43,058 nucleotides of DNA from CAVAWX01 sp963592385 (GTDB taxonomy: Bacteria > Actinomycetota > Coriobacteriia > Coriobacteriales > QAMH01). Where the stretch lies: the NCBI GenBank assembly GCA_963592385.1, contig CAVAWX010000005.1:1-43058 (forward strand), read 5' to 3'. The notes under the pieces were generated by a model. That model had not been told where the DNA came from and made no database searches. It was given only the letters and a program-made list of their open reading frames with translations. This document shows positions 1-8,746 of this stretch, piece after piece. The first letter of the stretch is position 1. Every line of letters starts with the position of its first letter. Made by a program: the position numbers and the translations under genes.

Positions 1-1391
1 CCGCCTTCTTGCCCGCAGCGCGCGCGCACCGATTTGCGGAACAGCAGACTCAAACCCACGTAGAGCACGAAGGTCATCGGCGCGCAGGTCAAAAACGGCA
101 CCGACACGATGCCCGCCCCGTAGAGCCAGACGTTGACCGCCGTGACGATGGCCAGCGTCGCCACGCCGCGCCAGTTCACCGCCTCCACCGCGTCAAGCGG
201 CATGTGCCGCCGCCCGATATGCAGCGGCCCGCGCACCACGTAGTAATCGGTGATGAGCATGATGCACCAGCCGATCGTCAGGATCGACCCCACGCTCATG
301 AAGGCGTTCACCTGGTCGAGGATGTCGCCGTAGATGAAGACGAGCCCGACGATGTTGGCGACGATCACGGCGACGGGCCACTTCAGCTTCACTCCGAACA
401 GCGAGTCGAAGAGGTTCGAGACGGCGTTGGCGCCGCCGATGGAGTTCGAGGTCTCGACCTTCATCTGCGACAGGCAGATGATGGCCAGCCCCACGCCGCC
501 GCCGGCCAGCACGAGCGAGATGCCCGGGTTGGTGATGGCCGCGTTGGCCGCGCCTGCCTCGTCGTAGGTCCCGAGCGCGCTGAAGTACTGAAATGCCTGG
601 TCGAAGCCGTAGTAGGTGATGAGCGCACCGAAGATGTAGGTGATGATGGCGAACAGCGACCCCACGAGAGAGATGGGCACGAGGTCGCGGCGCTTGCGTG
701 CGAAGCGGGTGAAATCGGCGGCGAACAGCGCGAGCAGGCCGCTGGTCATGATGGCGTAGTTCACGCTGTAGGAAAAGCCGGAGGCCGCATCGACGCCGGG
801 GATCATGATGCCGTGCGTGAGGGCGTCGCCCATCTGGCCGTTTGCCGCCAGCAGGTAGACGACGTAGCCCATGACGGCGAAGAGCAGCACGACGAAGACC
901 GCGTTCATCCGTGCGATGATCTTCGTGCCAAAGAGCGAGATGAGGATCCACACGCACGATATCCCGAGGAACAGCAGCCAGCGCTCGAGCTGCCCGGTCA
1001 GGCCGAAGGCGAACAGGATGGCGTTGCCCAGCTGCACCGTGCCCACGGCCAAGACGCCCACGAGCAGGAAAATCCACACGAGCGAGCCTGCCGCCGAGCC
1101 GCGCGTCCCGAAGATGTAGAGGCGCGAGGCGACGTTGTTGGGCAGCCCCTCCTCGAAGGTGACGCGCCCCACGAGGTAGGTCAAGACGAAGCTCAAGACG
1201 AAGGTGATGGCCACGGCCAGGCCGCCGAGCTGGCAGCCCGCGTAAAAGGCGACGATGCCGCCCCCCATGAGCTTGGACAAGCTGGAGACGACACCGGAAA
1301 GTATTGATGCTATGTCGGGCCAGCCCAGGCGCTCCTCGTCCGAGACACGCTCGAACAAGGAGGCCTGGGACAGGACAGAATGCCCGCTCAT
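1..1391 (-). CDS. NCS1-family cytosine/purine-type permease (3' end outside window)
   Basis: Reading the minus strand from the ATG at 1391 gives about 463 codons with no stop before the window edge, so the C-terminus is missing. The product is a multi-pass membrane protein. Its N-terminus has the NCS1 look: a cytosolic stretch ending in RLGWPDIAS, then helices with GGGIVAFYAG, an NAILFAFGLTG-like segment, and later NPGISLVLAGGGVGLA and DILDQVNAFMSVGSILTIGW, typical of CodB-type cation symporters for nucleobases or related compounds. The start lies four bases after the stop of the GntP-type gene, so the two are surely co-transcribed with the molybdoenzyme genes upstream. The substrate cannot be read from sequence; nucleobase, hydantoin, allantoin or thiamine are family options. 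Family call good, substrate unknown. Confidence 0.82.
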   Translation of the reverse strand, partial: MSGHSVLSQASLFERVSDEERLGWPDIASILSGVVSSLSKLMGGGIVAFYAGCQLGGLAVAITFVLSFVLTYLVGRVTFEEGLPNNVASRLYIFGTRGSAAGSLVWIFLLVGVLAVGTVQLGNAILFAFGLTGQLERWLLFLGISCVWILISLFGTKIIARMNAVFVVLLFAVMGYVVYLLAANGQMGDALTHGIMIPGVDAASGFSYSVNYAIMTSGLLALFAADFTRFARKRRDLVPISLVGSLFAIITYIFGALITYYGFDQAFQYFSALGTYDEAGAANAAITNPGISLVLAGGGVGLAIICLSQMKVETSNSIGGANAVSNLFDSLFGVKLKWPVAVIVANIVGLVFIYGDILDQVNAFMSVGSILTIGWCIMLITDYYVVRGPLHIGRRHMPLDAVEAVNWRGVATLAIVTAVNVWLYGAGIVSVPFLTCAPMTFVLYVGLSLLFRKSVRARCGQEG

Positions 1392-1395
1392 GGCT

Positions 1396-2793
1396 CTACG
1401 CGATTCCGCAGCAGGCCAAGATGATCATCACAATCAAGGCGACGAGGCCCGCGCCGATCGAGATGGCCGCGATGTGCTTGTAGGAATTGCCGTGGTTCAG
1501 GCCCATTGCGGCGAGCATGCCAAACATCGCGCCCGAGTTGGGCAGCGCGCCGCCGATGGTGGCAGCCGTCGCGATGATCTTGGCCAGCGCCGCCGAATCG
1601 ACGCCCGTGGCCAGATACGGCTCGAGGAAGTTCTGGGCGATGATGCCGACCGCACCCGAACCGGAGCCCATGATGCCGCCGAGCACGGCAGACATCGTGG
1701 CGGCCGAGACGTAGGCGCCGCCCGGCATGTTGAAGATGGCCTCGTAGATCACGGTGAAGCCGGACGACGCGGCGGCCACGGTGCCGACGCCGACGGCGGC
1801 CGAGGTGAACAGCGCAGGCCCGATGGCGTTCTTCGCGCCGTTGCCCAGCACGTCGCGCTGGCTGTCGATGTACTTGTTGAAGACGATCATCGCCACGATG
1901 ATGGCGACGGCCATCGCGATGTAGACGATGTTGGCCACGCCTGCGGCCGACCCGCCGATGATGATCGCGATCAGCAGCACGAGCGGCAGCAGCGCGAGCA
2001 GGATATGCGGGGTGGCCGTCTCGTCGGCCACGGCCAGGTCGTCGGCGGTCTCCTCGTAGACCTCGCCTTTATCCTGGGCACGCTTCAAGGCGAACTTGAT
2101 GTAGAGGCACGAGACCGCGATGGCCAAGATGGTGCCCACGATGCCCAGCACGGGCGCGGCGGTCAGCGAGACGCCGCAGCCGTTTGCCGCGTTGATCCAG
2201 GCGACGGCCGGGACGCCGGGGATCATCGCCATGGTAAACGAGCAGGCCGCCAGCGACCACGCCGCGGCGAAGAGGTGCCAGGGCATGTTGCATTCCTTGA
2301 ACATGGGGCGCGCGAGCGGTATGAGCGCAAACATCGCGACGAACATCGAGATGCCCGCGTAGGTGAGGATGGCGCCCACGAGCGCGATGCCCAGCAGCAC
2401 GAGGTAGGGGCTCTTCGAGCCGACCTTGTTCATGATCGCGTGCGCGATGGAGCGCGCCGCGCCGGACTTGTCCATCAGCTCGCCCAAGATGGCGCCGCCG
2501 AGGAAGATGAAGATGTTTTTCTGGACGNNNNNNNNNNNNNNNNNNNNNNNNNNNNNNNNNNNNNNNNNNNNNNNNNNNNNNNNNNNNNNNNNNNNNNNNN
2601 NNNNNAAGCTCGCCAGGCCGGTGACGTACGAGTTTTCCGTGCCCACCATCGCGCTGGCGATGTTCATGCTGTTCGTCACGGCGATGATGATGGCCGTGAC
2701 GATCGAGGTGACGAGAACGTTCCACCCCTTCATCGCGGCCACGACAAAGAACACGAGGCCGACGATGATGCCGAGTACTCCTACGATTTCCAT
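1396..2793 (-). CDS. GntP-family organic-acid transporter, interrupted by an assembly gap
   Basis: The 465-codon frame starts at ATG 2793 and is almost wholly hydrophobic. It carries GntP/CitMHS-type segments: a GGAILGELMDKSGAARSIA block (family counterpart LGAIFGKLMEDSGAA), LTYAGISMFVAMFALIPLA, and FTMAMIPGVPAVAWINAAN, then a hydrophilic central loop and a C-terminal half with GGIMGSGSGAVGIIA and GGALPNSGAMFGMLA. GntP permeases carry gluconate-like hydroxy acids. The N run falls after GLAS and before VQKN; family proteins have only one or two residues there, so the 26 unknown codons may be a scaffold artefact. It follows dmsB by about 250 bases and precedes the NCS1 permease by four. Substrate unknown. 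Confidence 0.8.
   Translation of the reverse strand: MEIVGVLGIIVGLVFFVVAAMKGWNVLVTSIVTAIIIAVTNSMNIASAMVGTENSYVTGLASXXXXXXXXXXXXXXXXXXXXXXXXXXXVQKNIFIFLGGAILGELMDKSGAARSIAHAIMNKVGSKSPYLVLLGIALVGAILTYAGISMFVAMFALIPLARPMFKECNMPWHLFAAAWSLAACSFTMAMIPGVPAVAWINAANGCGVSLTAAPVLGIVGTILAIAVSCLYIKFALKRAQDKGEVYEETADDLAVADETATPHILLALLPLVLLIAIIIGGSAAGVANIVYIAMAVAIIVAMIVFNKYIDSQRDVLGNGAKNAIGPALFTSAAVGVGTVAAASSGFTVIYEAIFNMPGGAYVSAATMSAVLGGIMGSGSGAVGIIAQNFLEPYLATGVDSAALAKIIATAATIGGALPNSGAMFGMLAAMGLNHGNSYKHIAAISIGAGLVALIVMIILACCGIA
2528..2605. other. assembly gap (78 N)
   Basis: Seventy-eight consecutive N inside the GntP-type transporter gene. The reading frame is open on both sides and 78 is divisible by three, so the frame is kept as drawn, but the real length is unknown. 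Confidence 0.99.
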
Positions 2794-2934
2794 GTGAAAA
2801 ACCCCTCCTTATCAGTTTTCCAACTCTGTCCTTGCAAAAAAGGCCGCCCGCGTCCACACCGTCTCTCCCGAGCGAAAATCTCGCCGTGCCTGCTCCTCTC
2901 CTCGCGCGGCGCACGTGCGACCTTCAATGCCAAA

Positions 2935-2983
2935 CTTGATGCGGGGCGCCCTTTTAAGGCTCGCGCCTTGATGCGGGGCGCCC
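2935..2983. repeat. 17-nt direct repeat in the dmsB/transporter gap
   Basis: The gap 2794-3040 holds two copies of CTTGATGCGGGGCGCCC, at 2935-2951 and 2967-2983, 32 bases apart start to start. Between them is a small inverted repeat which on the minus strand reads AAGGC-GCGA-GCCTT followed by AAAA. It could be an intercistronic RNA structure reducing expression of the two transporters relative to the enzyme. I see no coding potential here; function unknown. Confidence 0.6.
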
Positions 2984-3040
2984 CTTCACCTCCAAGGCCT
3001 CGCGCCCCCCTTCCAGACCAGAAGCGAAGGCGCATCCTCG

Positions 3041-3787
3041 TCAGGCCATGTCGTTTCTGGTGGCGCGCAAAAGCTCTGCGTTGCTCGAGAACTTCATGCG
3101 CAGCCCGTCGCGCCCGATCGTGCCGTCCTCGAATTCGGAGAGGTCGGCGGCGCTGTCGAACATCGTGCCCAAATGCCCGCGCTGGCGGTTCAGCTCGATG
3201 GCCTTGTCCGCGTCGTAGGGCAAAAGGCGCTGCTTCTCGCGCTGGTTCCAGATCAGGTAGTTGGGCTTGGTGATGGCCGGGTCCGGCATGCCCGGGCAAT
3301 AGCGCACGTCGCCGTACTTGGCCACGAGCTCGTCCATGGGCCCGAAGTCGAAGGCGCGCAAGGGGCAGGTCGCCGCGCACACGGGCGGCTCGCCGGCCTC
3401 CAGGCGGTCGATGCACATGTCGCACTTGCGCATCTTCTCGCCCGGCGCGTCGCTCGCGAACTTCGGCGCGCCGTAGGGGCAGGCCTCGTAGCACTTGCGG
3501 CAGCCGTTGCATTTCTCGGAGTCCACGAGCACGGCCCCGTACTTGTCCTCCTTGAAGATGGCGCCCGTCTCGCAGGCGGCCATGCACGCCGGCTCGTCGC
3601 AATGCGCGCAGGAAAACGCGAGGTTGTGAATGCGCACGTCGGGGAAGGTGCCGCTCTCCCACTCGTAGACGCACATGAGCTTTTCCGCGCCCGGCTCGAT
3701 GTCGTTCCAGTCCTTGCAGGCGATGTCGCACGCCTGGCAGGCATAGCAGCGGTTCATGTCGAAGAGGAATCCGTGCTGGGTCATCAT
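3041..3787 (-). CDS. DmsB-type 4Fe-4S electron-transfer subunit
   Basis: A 248-residue soluble ferredoxin-like protein of the DmsB/NrfC type that passes electrons to the molybdoenzyme encoded just upstream. Four cysteine groups are visible in order: CYACQACDIAC near the N-terminus, CAHCDEPACMAAC, CNGCRKCYEACPYGAP, and CDMC...CAATCP, enough for four [4Fe-4S] clusters. There is no signal peptide and no membrane helix. The ATG at 3787 overlaps the TGA of the catalytic gene (ATGA), a sign of translational coupling and fixed stoichiometry; a second ATG follows at once. No DmsC/NrfD-like membrane anchor is encoded nearby, so the quinone or ferredoxin donor is not evident. Confidence 0.93.
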   Translation of the reverse strand: MMTQHGFLFDMNRCYACQACDIACKDWNDIEPGAEKLMCVYEWESGTFPDVRIHNLAFSCAHCDEPACMAACETGAIFKEDKYGAVLVDSEKCNGCRKCYEACPYGAPKFASDAPGEKMRKCDMCIDRLEAGEPPVCAATCPLRAFDFGPMDELVAKYGDVRYCPGMPDPAITKPNYLIWNQREKQRLLPYDADKAIELNRQRGHLGTMFDSAADLSEFEDGTIGRDGLRMKFSSNAELLRATRNDMA

Positions 3788-6447
3788 GCCACCGCCTCTC
3801 GGTCTGCGGGCGCATCCTGCGCGTCGCAGGTCGCCGTGTTCGCGCCCAGGGCGGCCATCGACTCGCGCCTCAAGGCCTTGCGCCCCTCGATCACGTACTT
3901 CGCGCCGCGCATGCCGCCGCGCTGGCCCTCGGGCCCGAACCCTTCCACGTCGCCGTCGGCCACCTTTTCCACCTCGACTAGGCCGGAGGTCAAAAGCGTG
4001 CCCAGGATGTTGGGCAGGTGCACGTCGTCGAGCAGGATGTTCGGGGCGCCGCGCAAGTCTTGCCCGAAGGGGTTGAGCTGCGTTTTCCCCTGCCCGCCCT
4101 GGAACCACGCGCCGTGGTGGACGGCAGCCGTGCCAGGCATCATGCGGTTGGTGACGTAGGCCGACAGCTCCATCTCGCCGGTCTCGGAATAGACCCGGCA
4201 TATGTCGCCGTCCTTGATGCCGCGCATCTTCGCGTCCACGCCCGAGATCCACACGGCGTGCCGGTAGCACTCCTCGCGCAGCATGGGGTTGTCGTCGTTG
4301 GACGAGTGCTGGCGGTAGACGGAGACGGGCGTGACGAGCGAGAGCGGATACTTCTTGGCGCGCCAGTTGTAGAAGCCGTCCTTTGCCGCCGTCGCGATGC
4401 CGGCGTCGGCGTAGCTCGGCTGCCACACGGGCATGGCGTCGAAGTTGCCGCGCCACTTCGTCTTGGACAGGTCCGTGTGCTTGACGTAGTTGGAGACGAA
4501 CTCGATCTTGCCCGACTCGGTCTGGAAGGGGTTGCCGCCCGTCTCCAGCACGGACTTGTAGGGGTAGTAGGGCGTGTCGATGGGGATGCGCACGACGGGC
4601 TGCTTGATGAACTCGTCCCAGGGCTTGGTCTGTATGCCCTGGCGCGCGAGAAGCCCCCAGCCGTCTTCGGCCCAGTTGTCGTAGGCCTCCTTGTAGATGG
4701 CGCGCTGCGCGTCGGTCCAGTCCTCGAGCGAAACGTCCTTCATCCGCGGGTTGTACTGGTCCACGACGCCGAGCCGCTTGGCGATCTGCGTCCACACCCA
4801 CTCGCGGCTGCGCACCTCGCCCGGATAGTCGCAGCCCTTGTCCACGAAGGTGAAGTAGTTGCGCATGCCGGACGGCCCGGAGACGAAGCGCTGGTGGCCG
4901 TACATGTACTCGTCCATGCCCTCGAACTGCCACACGGGCGCGGGCAAGACGATGTCCAGAAACTCCATCGACGGCTGGTTCATGTGCCACTGCCAGCCCC
5001 AGTTGAACTGCGTCGAGGCGAAGCCGCCCATGCGCTTGTTCGTGTCGTGGTGGTTGTTCACGTAGTTGTTGTCGATGATGAGCATCTGGATGTTGGGCAG
5101 GGGCGCGTCGTCGGACGGCGACCCGATGCGGTGCCGGAACTCGGACTCGCTCATGCGGCCTTCCCAGTAGTCCTTCTGGCAGGCCAAGGTCTCGGTGAGC
5201 TTGTTGTTGTTGCACAGCTGCGGAATCTTGTAGTCGCTTGGGGCGCGCTGCCAGTCCGCCACGGGCGTCTGGATGCGGCCCGGCGTGGGCAGCGCGGACC
5301 CCGTCTGGCAGCCGCCCGGGCAGGCGATGTTGCCCGTCATGGTCTGGAGCAGCATGGCCGCGGCGGCCGAGTACTCGCCCATGTGGCGCTTCGCGCAGGA
5401 GTAGAAGTACTGCAGGTGCGCCGGCTTGGCGGACGCGTAGAGGCGGGCGAACTCGCGTATGGTCTCGGCGGGCACGGCGCATATGGGCTCGGCCCACTCG
5501 GGAGTCTTCTTCACCCCGTCCTCGCCCTCGCCCATGCAGTAGGCGCGCCACGTGGCAAAGCCCTCGGGTTCGGCCCACTGCTCGACGTACTCGTGGTCGT
5601 AGAGGTCTTCCTCGAAGAGCACCTGCGCGACGGCCAGCTCCATGGCCAGGTCGGTGCCGGGGCGGATGGGGATCCACTGGTCGGCCAAAAGCTCGGCCGA
5701 GGCCGTGTAGCGCGGGTCGATGACGATGGTCTTGCAGCCGTATTCATGCGCGAGCTGCATGTAGTAGGACACCTGCCCGAACCAGTCCACGACCGGGTCC
5801 ATGCCCCACATGACGATCAGCTTGGAGTTGAAGAGGTCGGAAGCCTCGAAGCCCGGCAGCGCGGGGCTTTCACCCGAGACCATGGACTTCGTCAAGTCGA
5901 AGCCCAGAAAGAAGTTCTCGCCCGCCGTGTGGCCGGAGGTCGAGTGGTCGCCCCAGAAGCCGAAGCTGGCCTCCCACCAGGGCGCGAGCGGAAAGCCGTT
6001 CTTGCCGAAGCTGCCGTACTGCGTGTGGAAGATGCCGTAGGGGCCGTACTTTTCCTTGATCTCGACGAGCTTGTCGACGATGGTGTCGAGCGCCTCTTCC
6101 CACGAGATCTGGACGAAGTAGCCCTTGCCCGGGCCCTTCTTGCCCACGCGCTTCATGGGATGCAGCACGCGTGTATCGGCGTAGAGCTCCTTTTCCCAGG
6201 CGTGCCCCATCGGGCACGGACGCGCCTGCACCATGCCCTGCCAGGTGTTTTCCCAGCCCACGTCTTCGCGGCACGAGCCGGGGTTGACCGTGTCGTCGGG
6301 CTCGATGCGCACGAGCTTGCCGTCTTTCACGTGGCATTTCAGGATGCAGGACGCGTCCCAGCAGCCGTTCGCCGGGCAGCTCGTGTAGAAGATGCGCTCT
6401 CCTTCATGGCTCTCCTGCTTGCGTGCAACGATGTCGTCTGCGTTCAT
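3784..6447 (-). CDS. DMSO-reductase-superfamily molybdopterin oxidoreductase (DmsA-like catalytic subunit)
   Basis: An 887-residue catalytic subunit binding a bis-MGD molybdenum cofactor. The start is taken at ATG 6447, preceded by AGAGAGGGGACAG; the frame is open further upstream but without a ribosome site. The N-terminus has a cluster motif with unusual spacing, C24-x4-C29-x4-C34, plus C38, C59 and C78, followed by HVKDGKLVRIEP. Family landmarks follow: PMKRVGKKGPG, ISWEEALDTIV, GMDPVVDW, TIVIDPRYTASAE, IRPGTDLAMELA, GNIACPGG and, near the end, the C-terminal domain with GDICRVYSETGE. There is no twin-arginine signal, so the enzyme should work in the cytoplasm, in line with the neighbouring importers. 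LysR lies upstream in the same direction. The substrate is unknown; sulfoxide, N-oxide or an organic acid are all possible. Confidence 0.9.
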   Translation of the reverse strand: MNADDIVARKQESHEGERIFYTSCPANGCWDASCILKCHVKDGKLVRIEPDDTVNPGSCREDVGWENTWQGMVQARPCPMGHAWEKELYADTRVLHPMKRVGKKGPGKGYFVQISWEEALDTIVDKLVEIKEKYGPYGIFHTQYGSFGKNGFPLAPWWEASFGFWGDHSTSGHTAGENFFLGFDLTKSMVSGESPALPGFEASDLFNSKLIVMWGMDPVVDWFGQVSYYMQLAHEYGCKTIVIDPRYTASAELLADQWIPIRPGTDLAMELAVAQVLFEEDLYDHEYVEQWAEPEGFATWRAYCMGEGEDGVKKTPEWAEPICAVPAETIREFARLYASAKPAHLQYFYSCAKRHMGEYSAAAAMLLQTMTGNIACPGGCQTGSALPTPGRIQTPVADWQRAPSDYKIPQLCNNNKLTETLACQKDYWEGRMSESEFRHRIGSPSDDAPLPNIQMLIIDNNYVNNHHDTNKRMGGFASTQFNWGWQWHMNQPSMEFLDIVLPAPVWQFEGMDEYMYGHQRFVSGPSGMRNYFTFVDKGCDYPGEVRSREWVWTQIAKRLGVVDQYNPRMKDVSLEDWTDAQRAIYKEAYDNWAEDGWGLLARQGIQTKPWDEFIKQPVVRIPIDTPYYPYKSVLETGGNPFQTESGKIEFVSNYVKHTDLSKTKWRGNFDAMPVWQPSYADAGIATAAKDGFYNWRAKKYPLSLVTPVSVYRQHSSNDDNPMLREECYRHAVWISGVDAKMRGIKDGDICRVYSETGEMELSAYVTNRMMPGTAAVHHGAWFQGGQGKTQLNPFGQDLRGAPNILLDDVHLPNILGTLLTSGLVEVEKVADGDVEGFGPEGQRGGMRGAKYVIEGRKALRRESMAALGANTATCDAQDAPADREAVA

Positions 6448-6835
6448 ACCTGTCCCCTCTCTCTGCTCGGACAAGGCCGCATGGCGCCTGAGGCGGCGCC
6501 GGCGCGGCACATCGTGTGCGAGGTGTGTTCGCGATGCGAAAATCGGCGAAAACCTCTTGACGTGAAGAGAATATGGAGACGAGGGCGCGGCGAAAATGTC
6601 AGCCGCCCGTTTGGACGGTCGAGAAATTTTCACGGCTGCAAAGAAGTTTTTTAACGGTGAAAGGAAAGTTTGCCGCGGCCGTCAAGGGGCGGCGTCATCG
6701 GGCGTTGCCGGGGCGTCGGCGGAGCATCGTCGGGCGGCATCGGAGTGCCGGCGGGGCGCGGTCGAGGCGGCGTCGGGCGTCATCGGGCGCAATCGGGATG
6801 GCCGGTGCGGATGAGGGGTGAAAGACCGTGCGCGC
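6448..6835. other. non-coding gap between LysR gene and dmsA-like gene
   Basis: About 390 bases without a credible gene. The half next to dmsA (about 6540-6665) is clearly AT-richer and must hold the promoter. On the minus strand I see a TATTCT box (6568-6573) with a weak TTTTCG 17 bases upstream, and an inverted pair TTTCAC (6628-6633) / GTGAAA (6657-6662) that could be part of a LysR-type binding region. The other half (6680-6790) is GC-rich and repeats short GGCGTCATCGGGC-like words. Confidence 0.4.
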
Positions 6836-7771
6836 TCAGTTGTCGTCGCCGCAAGCGCCCAAGAGCATGTCGCCGAAGTCGAAGCCGACGACGAAATCGC
6901 GGAACGCGCGGGCAAGCGGCGGACATGCGCGGTCCGTGCGCCAGATCAGCTCGACGGGATAGCGCATCTCCTCGGTGTCGACCGAAAACCAGATGAGGTC
7001 CGGGTCGTGGCGGTAGCGACGCGCGATGCAGCGCGGCACGGACGCCCACCCGAGGCCCGCGCGCACCCCGTTCACCATGGCCTCGTGCGTGTCGAAACGC
7101 GCGACCAGGTTGTGCTCCATCAGCGAGATGCCGTAGCGCTCGCGGAAATAGCGGTTGCCCACCATGTGGCGGCCCGAGTTCCACTCGTAGATGATCATCG
7201 GCCACTTCAGCAAGGTCTCGACCTTCACCGGCTGGGAGGCCGCGGTGTAGGGCGCACGTGCGGGCGCGCAGAACTCGAGCACGTCGTAGCCCAGCAGCTC
7301 GCGCGAGAGCGACTCCTCGACGGAGCAGTTCTCGACGAGGGCGAAGTCGAGCTTGCCCGCGCGCACCTTCTCCACGAGCTCGGGCTCGTAGGCGGCGTCG
7401 AGGTGCACGAGGGCCTCGGGATGCAGGCGCGCGAACGCCGCCACGGCCAGCGGGAGAAGCTCCGCGCCGTCGTTTAGGCTCATGCCCACCTCGATGTCGG
7501 TGGAGAAATGCTCCTCGCCTGCCGCCAGCTCGGCTTCCAGCGCGTCTTCGAGCTGGCGCATCTCGCGGGCATAGCGCGTGACGATGGCGCCGGCCTTCGT
7601 GGGCTGGACCCCCGACGAGGTGCGCTCGAAGAGCTTTTGGCCGTAGTCGGCCTCGATGCTGGAGAGACGCTGCGAGAGGCCGGGGCGCGACATGTAGAGC
7701 TGGTCGGCCGCCCGCGAGAGGCTGCGTGTCTTTTCCAGCGCGAGAAATATCTCGGTGTCGGTGACTCTCAT
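6836..7771 (-). CDS. LysR-family transcriptional regulator
   Basis: A 311-residue LysR-type regulator. The N-terminal winged helix is clear: FLALEKTRSLSRAADQLYMS then RPGLSQRLSSIEADYGQKLFERTSSGVQPTKAG, the usual helix-turn-helix and wing; the remaining ~210 residues form the periplasmic-binding-like effector domain (DIEVGMSLNDGAELLPLAVAAF, LVENCSVEESLSRELL). ATG 7771 has AAAAGGGGG ahead of it. It is encoded just upstream of, and in the same direction as, the dmsAB-like genes and their transporters, so those are its likely targets, responding to a small ligand which may be the enzyme's substrate. Unlike many LysR genes it is not divergent from its probable target. Confidence 0.92.
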   Translation of the reverse strand: MRVTDTEIFLALEKTRSLSRAADQLYMSRPGLSQRLSSIEADYGQKLFERTSSGVQPTKAGAIVTRYAREMRQLEDALEAELAAGEEHFSTDIEVGMSLNDGAELLPLAVAAFARLHPEALVHLDAAYEPELVEKVRAGKLDFALVENCSVEESLSRELLGYDVLEFCAPARAPYTAASQPVKVETLLKWPMIIYEWNSGRHMVGNRYFRERYGISLMEHNLVARFDTHEAMVNGVRAGLGWASVPRCIARRYRHDPDLIWFSVDTEEMRYPVELIWRTDRACPPLARAFRDFVVGFDFGDMLLGACGDDN

Positions 7772-7801
7772 GGATCCCCCTTTTCCATGAAAGGGCGGAA
7801 T

Positions 7802-7826
7802 GCCGCGCCCCCCTTGAAGGGGCGGC
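7802..7826 (-). terminator. hairpin after trxA
   Basis: Inverted repeat just after the trxA stop, with arms GCCGCGCCCC and GGGGCGGC around a short TTGAA loop. It sits between trxA and the LysR gene. There is no strong T run, so it is a terminator candidate only. Confidence 0.45.
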
Positions 7827-7832
7827 CCCGCG

Positions 7833-8144
7833 CTATTGGGCGATCAGGTGCTCGATGACGGACTTGGGCACCGCGCCCTCGGAGCGGTCGACCAGCTCGC
7901 CGTCTTTGAACAGCAGCAGCGCCGGAATGGAGACGATGCGGTACTTCAGCGCCAGCTCGCGCTGCGCGTCGGTGTCGACCTTGCCCACCTTCACCTCGGG
8001 ATGCTCGTCGGCCACCTCGTCTACCAGCGGCGACAGCATATTGCACGGCCCGCACCAGCTCGCCCAGAAGTCGAGCAGCACCGGCTTGTCGCTTTTCAGG
8101 ACCTCTTGCTCGAAGTTCTCGTTCGTGATCTCTATCGTGGGCAT
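7833..8144 (-). CDS. trxA: thioredoxin
   Basis: A 103-residue protein that is one thioredoxin fold from end to end, with the active site WCGPC at residues 30-34 inside LLDFWASWCGPC, the buried Asp-containing strand, the cis-proline in VSIPALLLFKDGE (residues ~74-86) and normal length. It reduces protein disulfides in the cytoplasm using thioredoxin reductase, which is not in this window. ATG 8144 follows GAGGGGAGCGGCGAG; a longer in-frame extension upstream is Arg/Ala-rich shadow sequence and not credible. It is followed by a hairpin, then the LysR gene, and preceded by an Rrf2-type regulator in the same direction. Confidence 0.97.
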   Translation of the reverse strand: MPTIEITNENFEQEVLKSDKPVLLDFWASWCGPCNMLSPLVDEVADEHPEVKVGKVDTDAQRELALKYRIVSIPALLLFKDGELVDRSEGAVPKSVIEHLIAQ

Positions 8145-8284
8145 CTCGCCGCTCCCCTCGTCTCGTGCGCGCCTGCCGCGTGCGGCTGCGTGCGGCCCCG
8201 TGCGGACGGCCGCAGATGCGCGCGCCTTTCCTCTTGTACGCAACTAACACCCACTCTAGCACGCCCGCGCGCGCTATGGGCGCC

Positions 8285-8746
8285 CTATTCGTCCGCGTCG
8301 GGGCACGAGATGCCGATGCCGAACATCCCGCCGCAGCTCTCGCCGCCCACGAGCTCGGCCAGACTCACGCCGTCCACATAGGACGCGATGGCCGCGTCGA
8401 GCCCCTTCCAGAAGTCCGCCGTCGTGCATATGTCCTCGCGTGCGCACCCGCCGGCCAGCGCCGGGCAGTCCACCACGCGCATCTTGCCGCCCTCGGCCAC
8501 GCGCAGCACCTCGCCTGCCGAGATGCCGGCGGCAGGCCGCGTGAGACGATACCCGCCGTCGCGTCCGCGCGCGCTTTCCAGCAGGCCGCCCTGGGCCAGG
8601 CTGCGCGCGAGCTGCTCGGCGTACTTCAGCGAGATGCCCTCGGACTCGGACATGTGGCGCAGCGCGACGTTGCAGCCGTTCGCGTTCGCGCGGGCGATAT
8701 AGGCCATCATTCGCAGGGCGTAGCGCCCCTTCGCCGAGACGAGCAT
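8285..8746 (-). CDS. Rrf2/IscR-family transcriptional regulator
   Basis: A 153-residue Rrf2-family regulator. The N-terminal winged helix begins MLVSAKGRYALRMMAYIA and continues with SLKYAEQLARSLAQGGLLES and the wing GRDGGYRLTRP. Three cysteines, C94-x6-C101-x5-C107, match in position the [2Fe-2S]-binding cysteines of IscR, so it probably senses iron-sulfur status, redox or nitric oxide. The start at 8746 has GGAGG eight bases upstream; an upstream in-frame GTG at 8764 overlaps that ribosome site and is rejected. A further Cys-rich tail (ESCGG...ISCPDADE) is present. It is the only Rrf2 gene seen here, so control of the SUF operon ten kilobases away is a reasonable but untested guess; thioredoxin is its nearest downstream gene. 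Confidence 0.9.
   Translation of the reverse strand: MLVSAKGRYALRMMAYIARANANGCNVALRHMSESEGISLKYAEQLARSLAQGGLLESARGRDGGYRLTRPAAGISAGEVLRVAEGGKMRVVDCPALAGGCAREDICTTADFWKGLDAAIASYVDGVSLAELVGGESCGGMFGIGISCPDADE

Noticed and set aside
9..1307. Plus-strand frame of 432 codons at the left edge
   Set aside because: Composition dominated by His, Arg, Asp and Glu; the minus strand in another frame gives a clear NCS1 permease.
4018..6654. Long plus-strand frame of 878 codons opposite the DmsA-like gene
   Set aside because: Same high-G+C antisense effect; composition is not protein-like and the minus-strand gene is certain.
8165..8215. Three CGTGCGGC-like words upstream of trxA as an iteron or regulatory array
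   Set aside because: Only three loose copies in very GC-rich sequence; not convincing.
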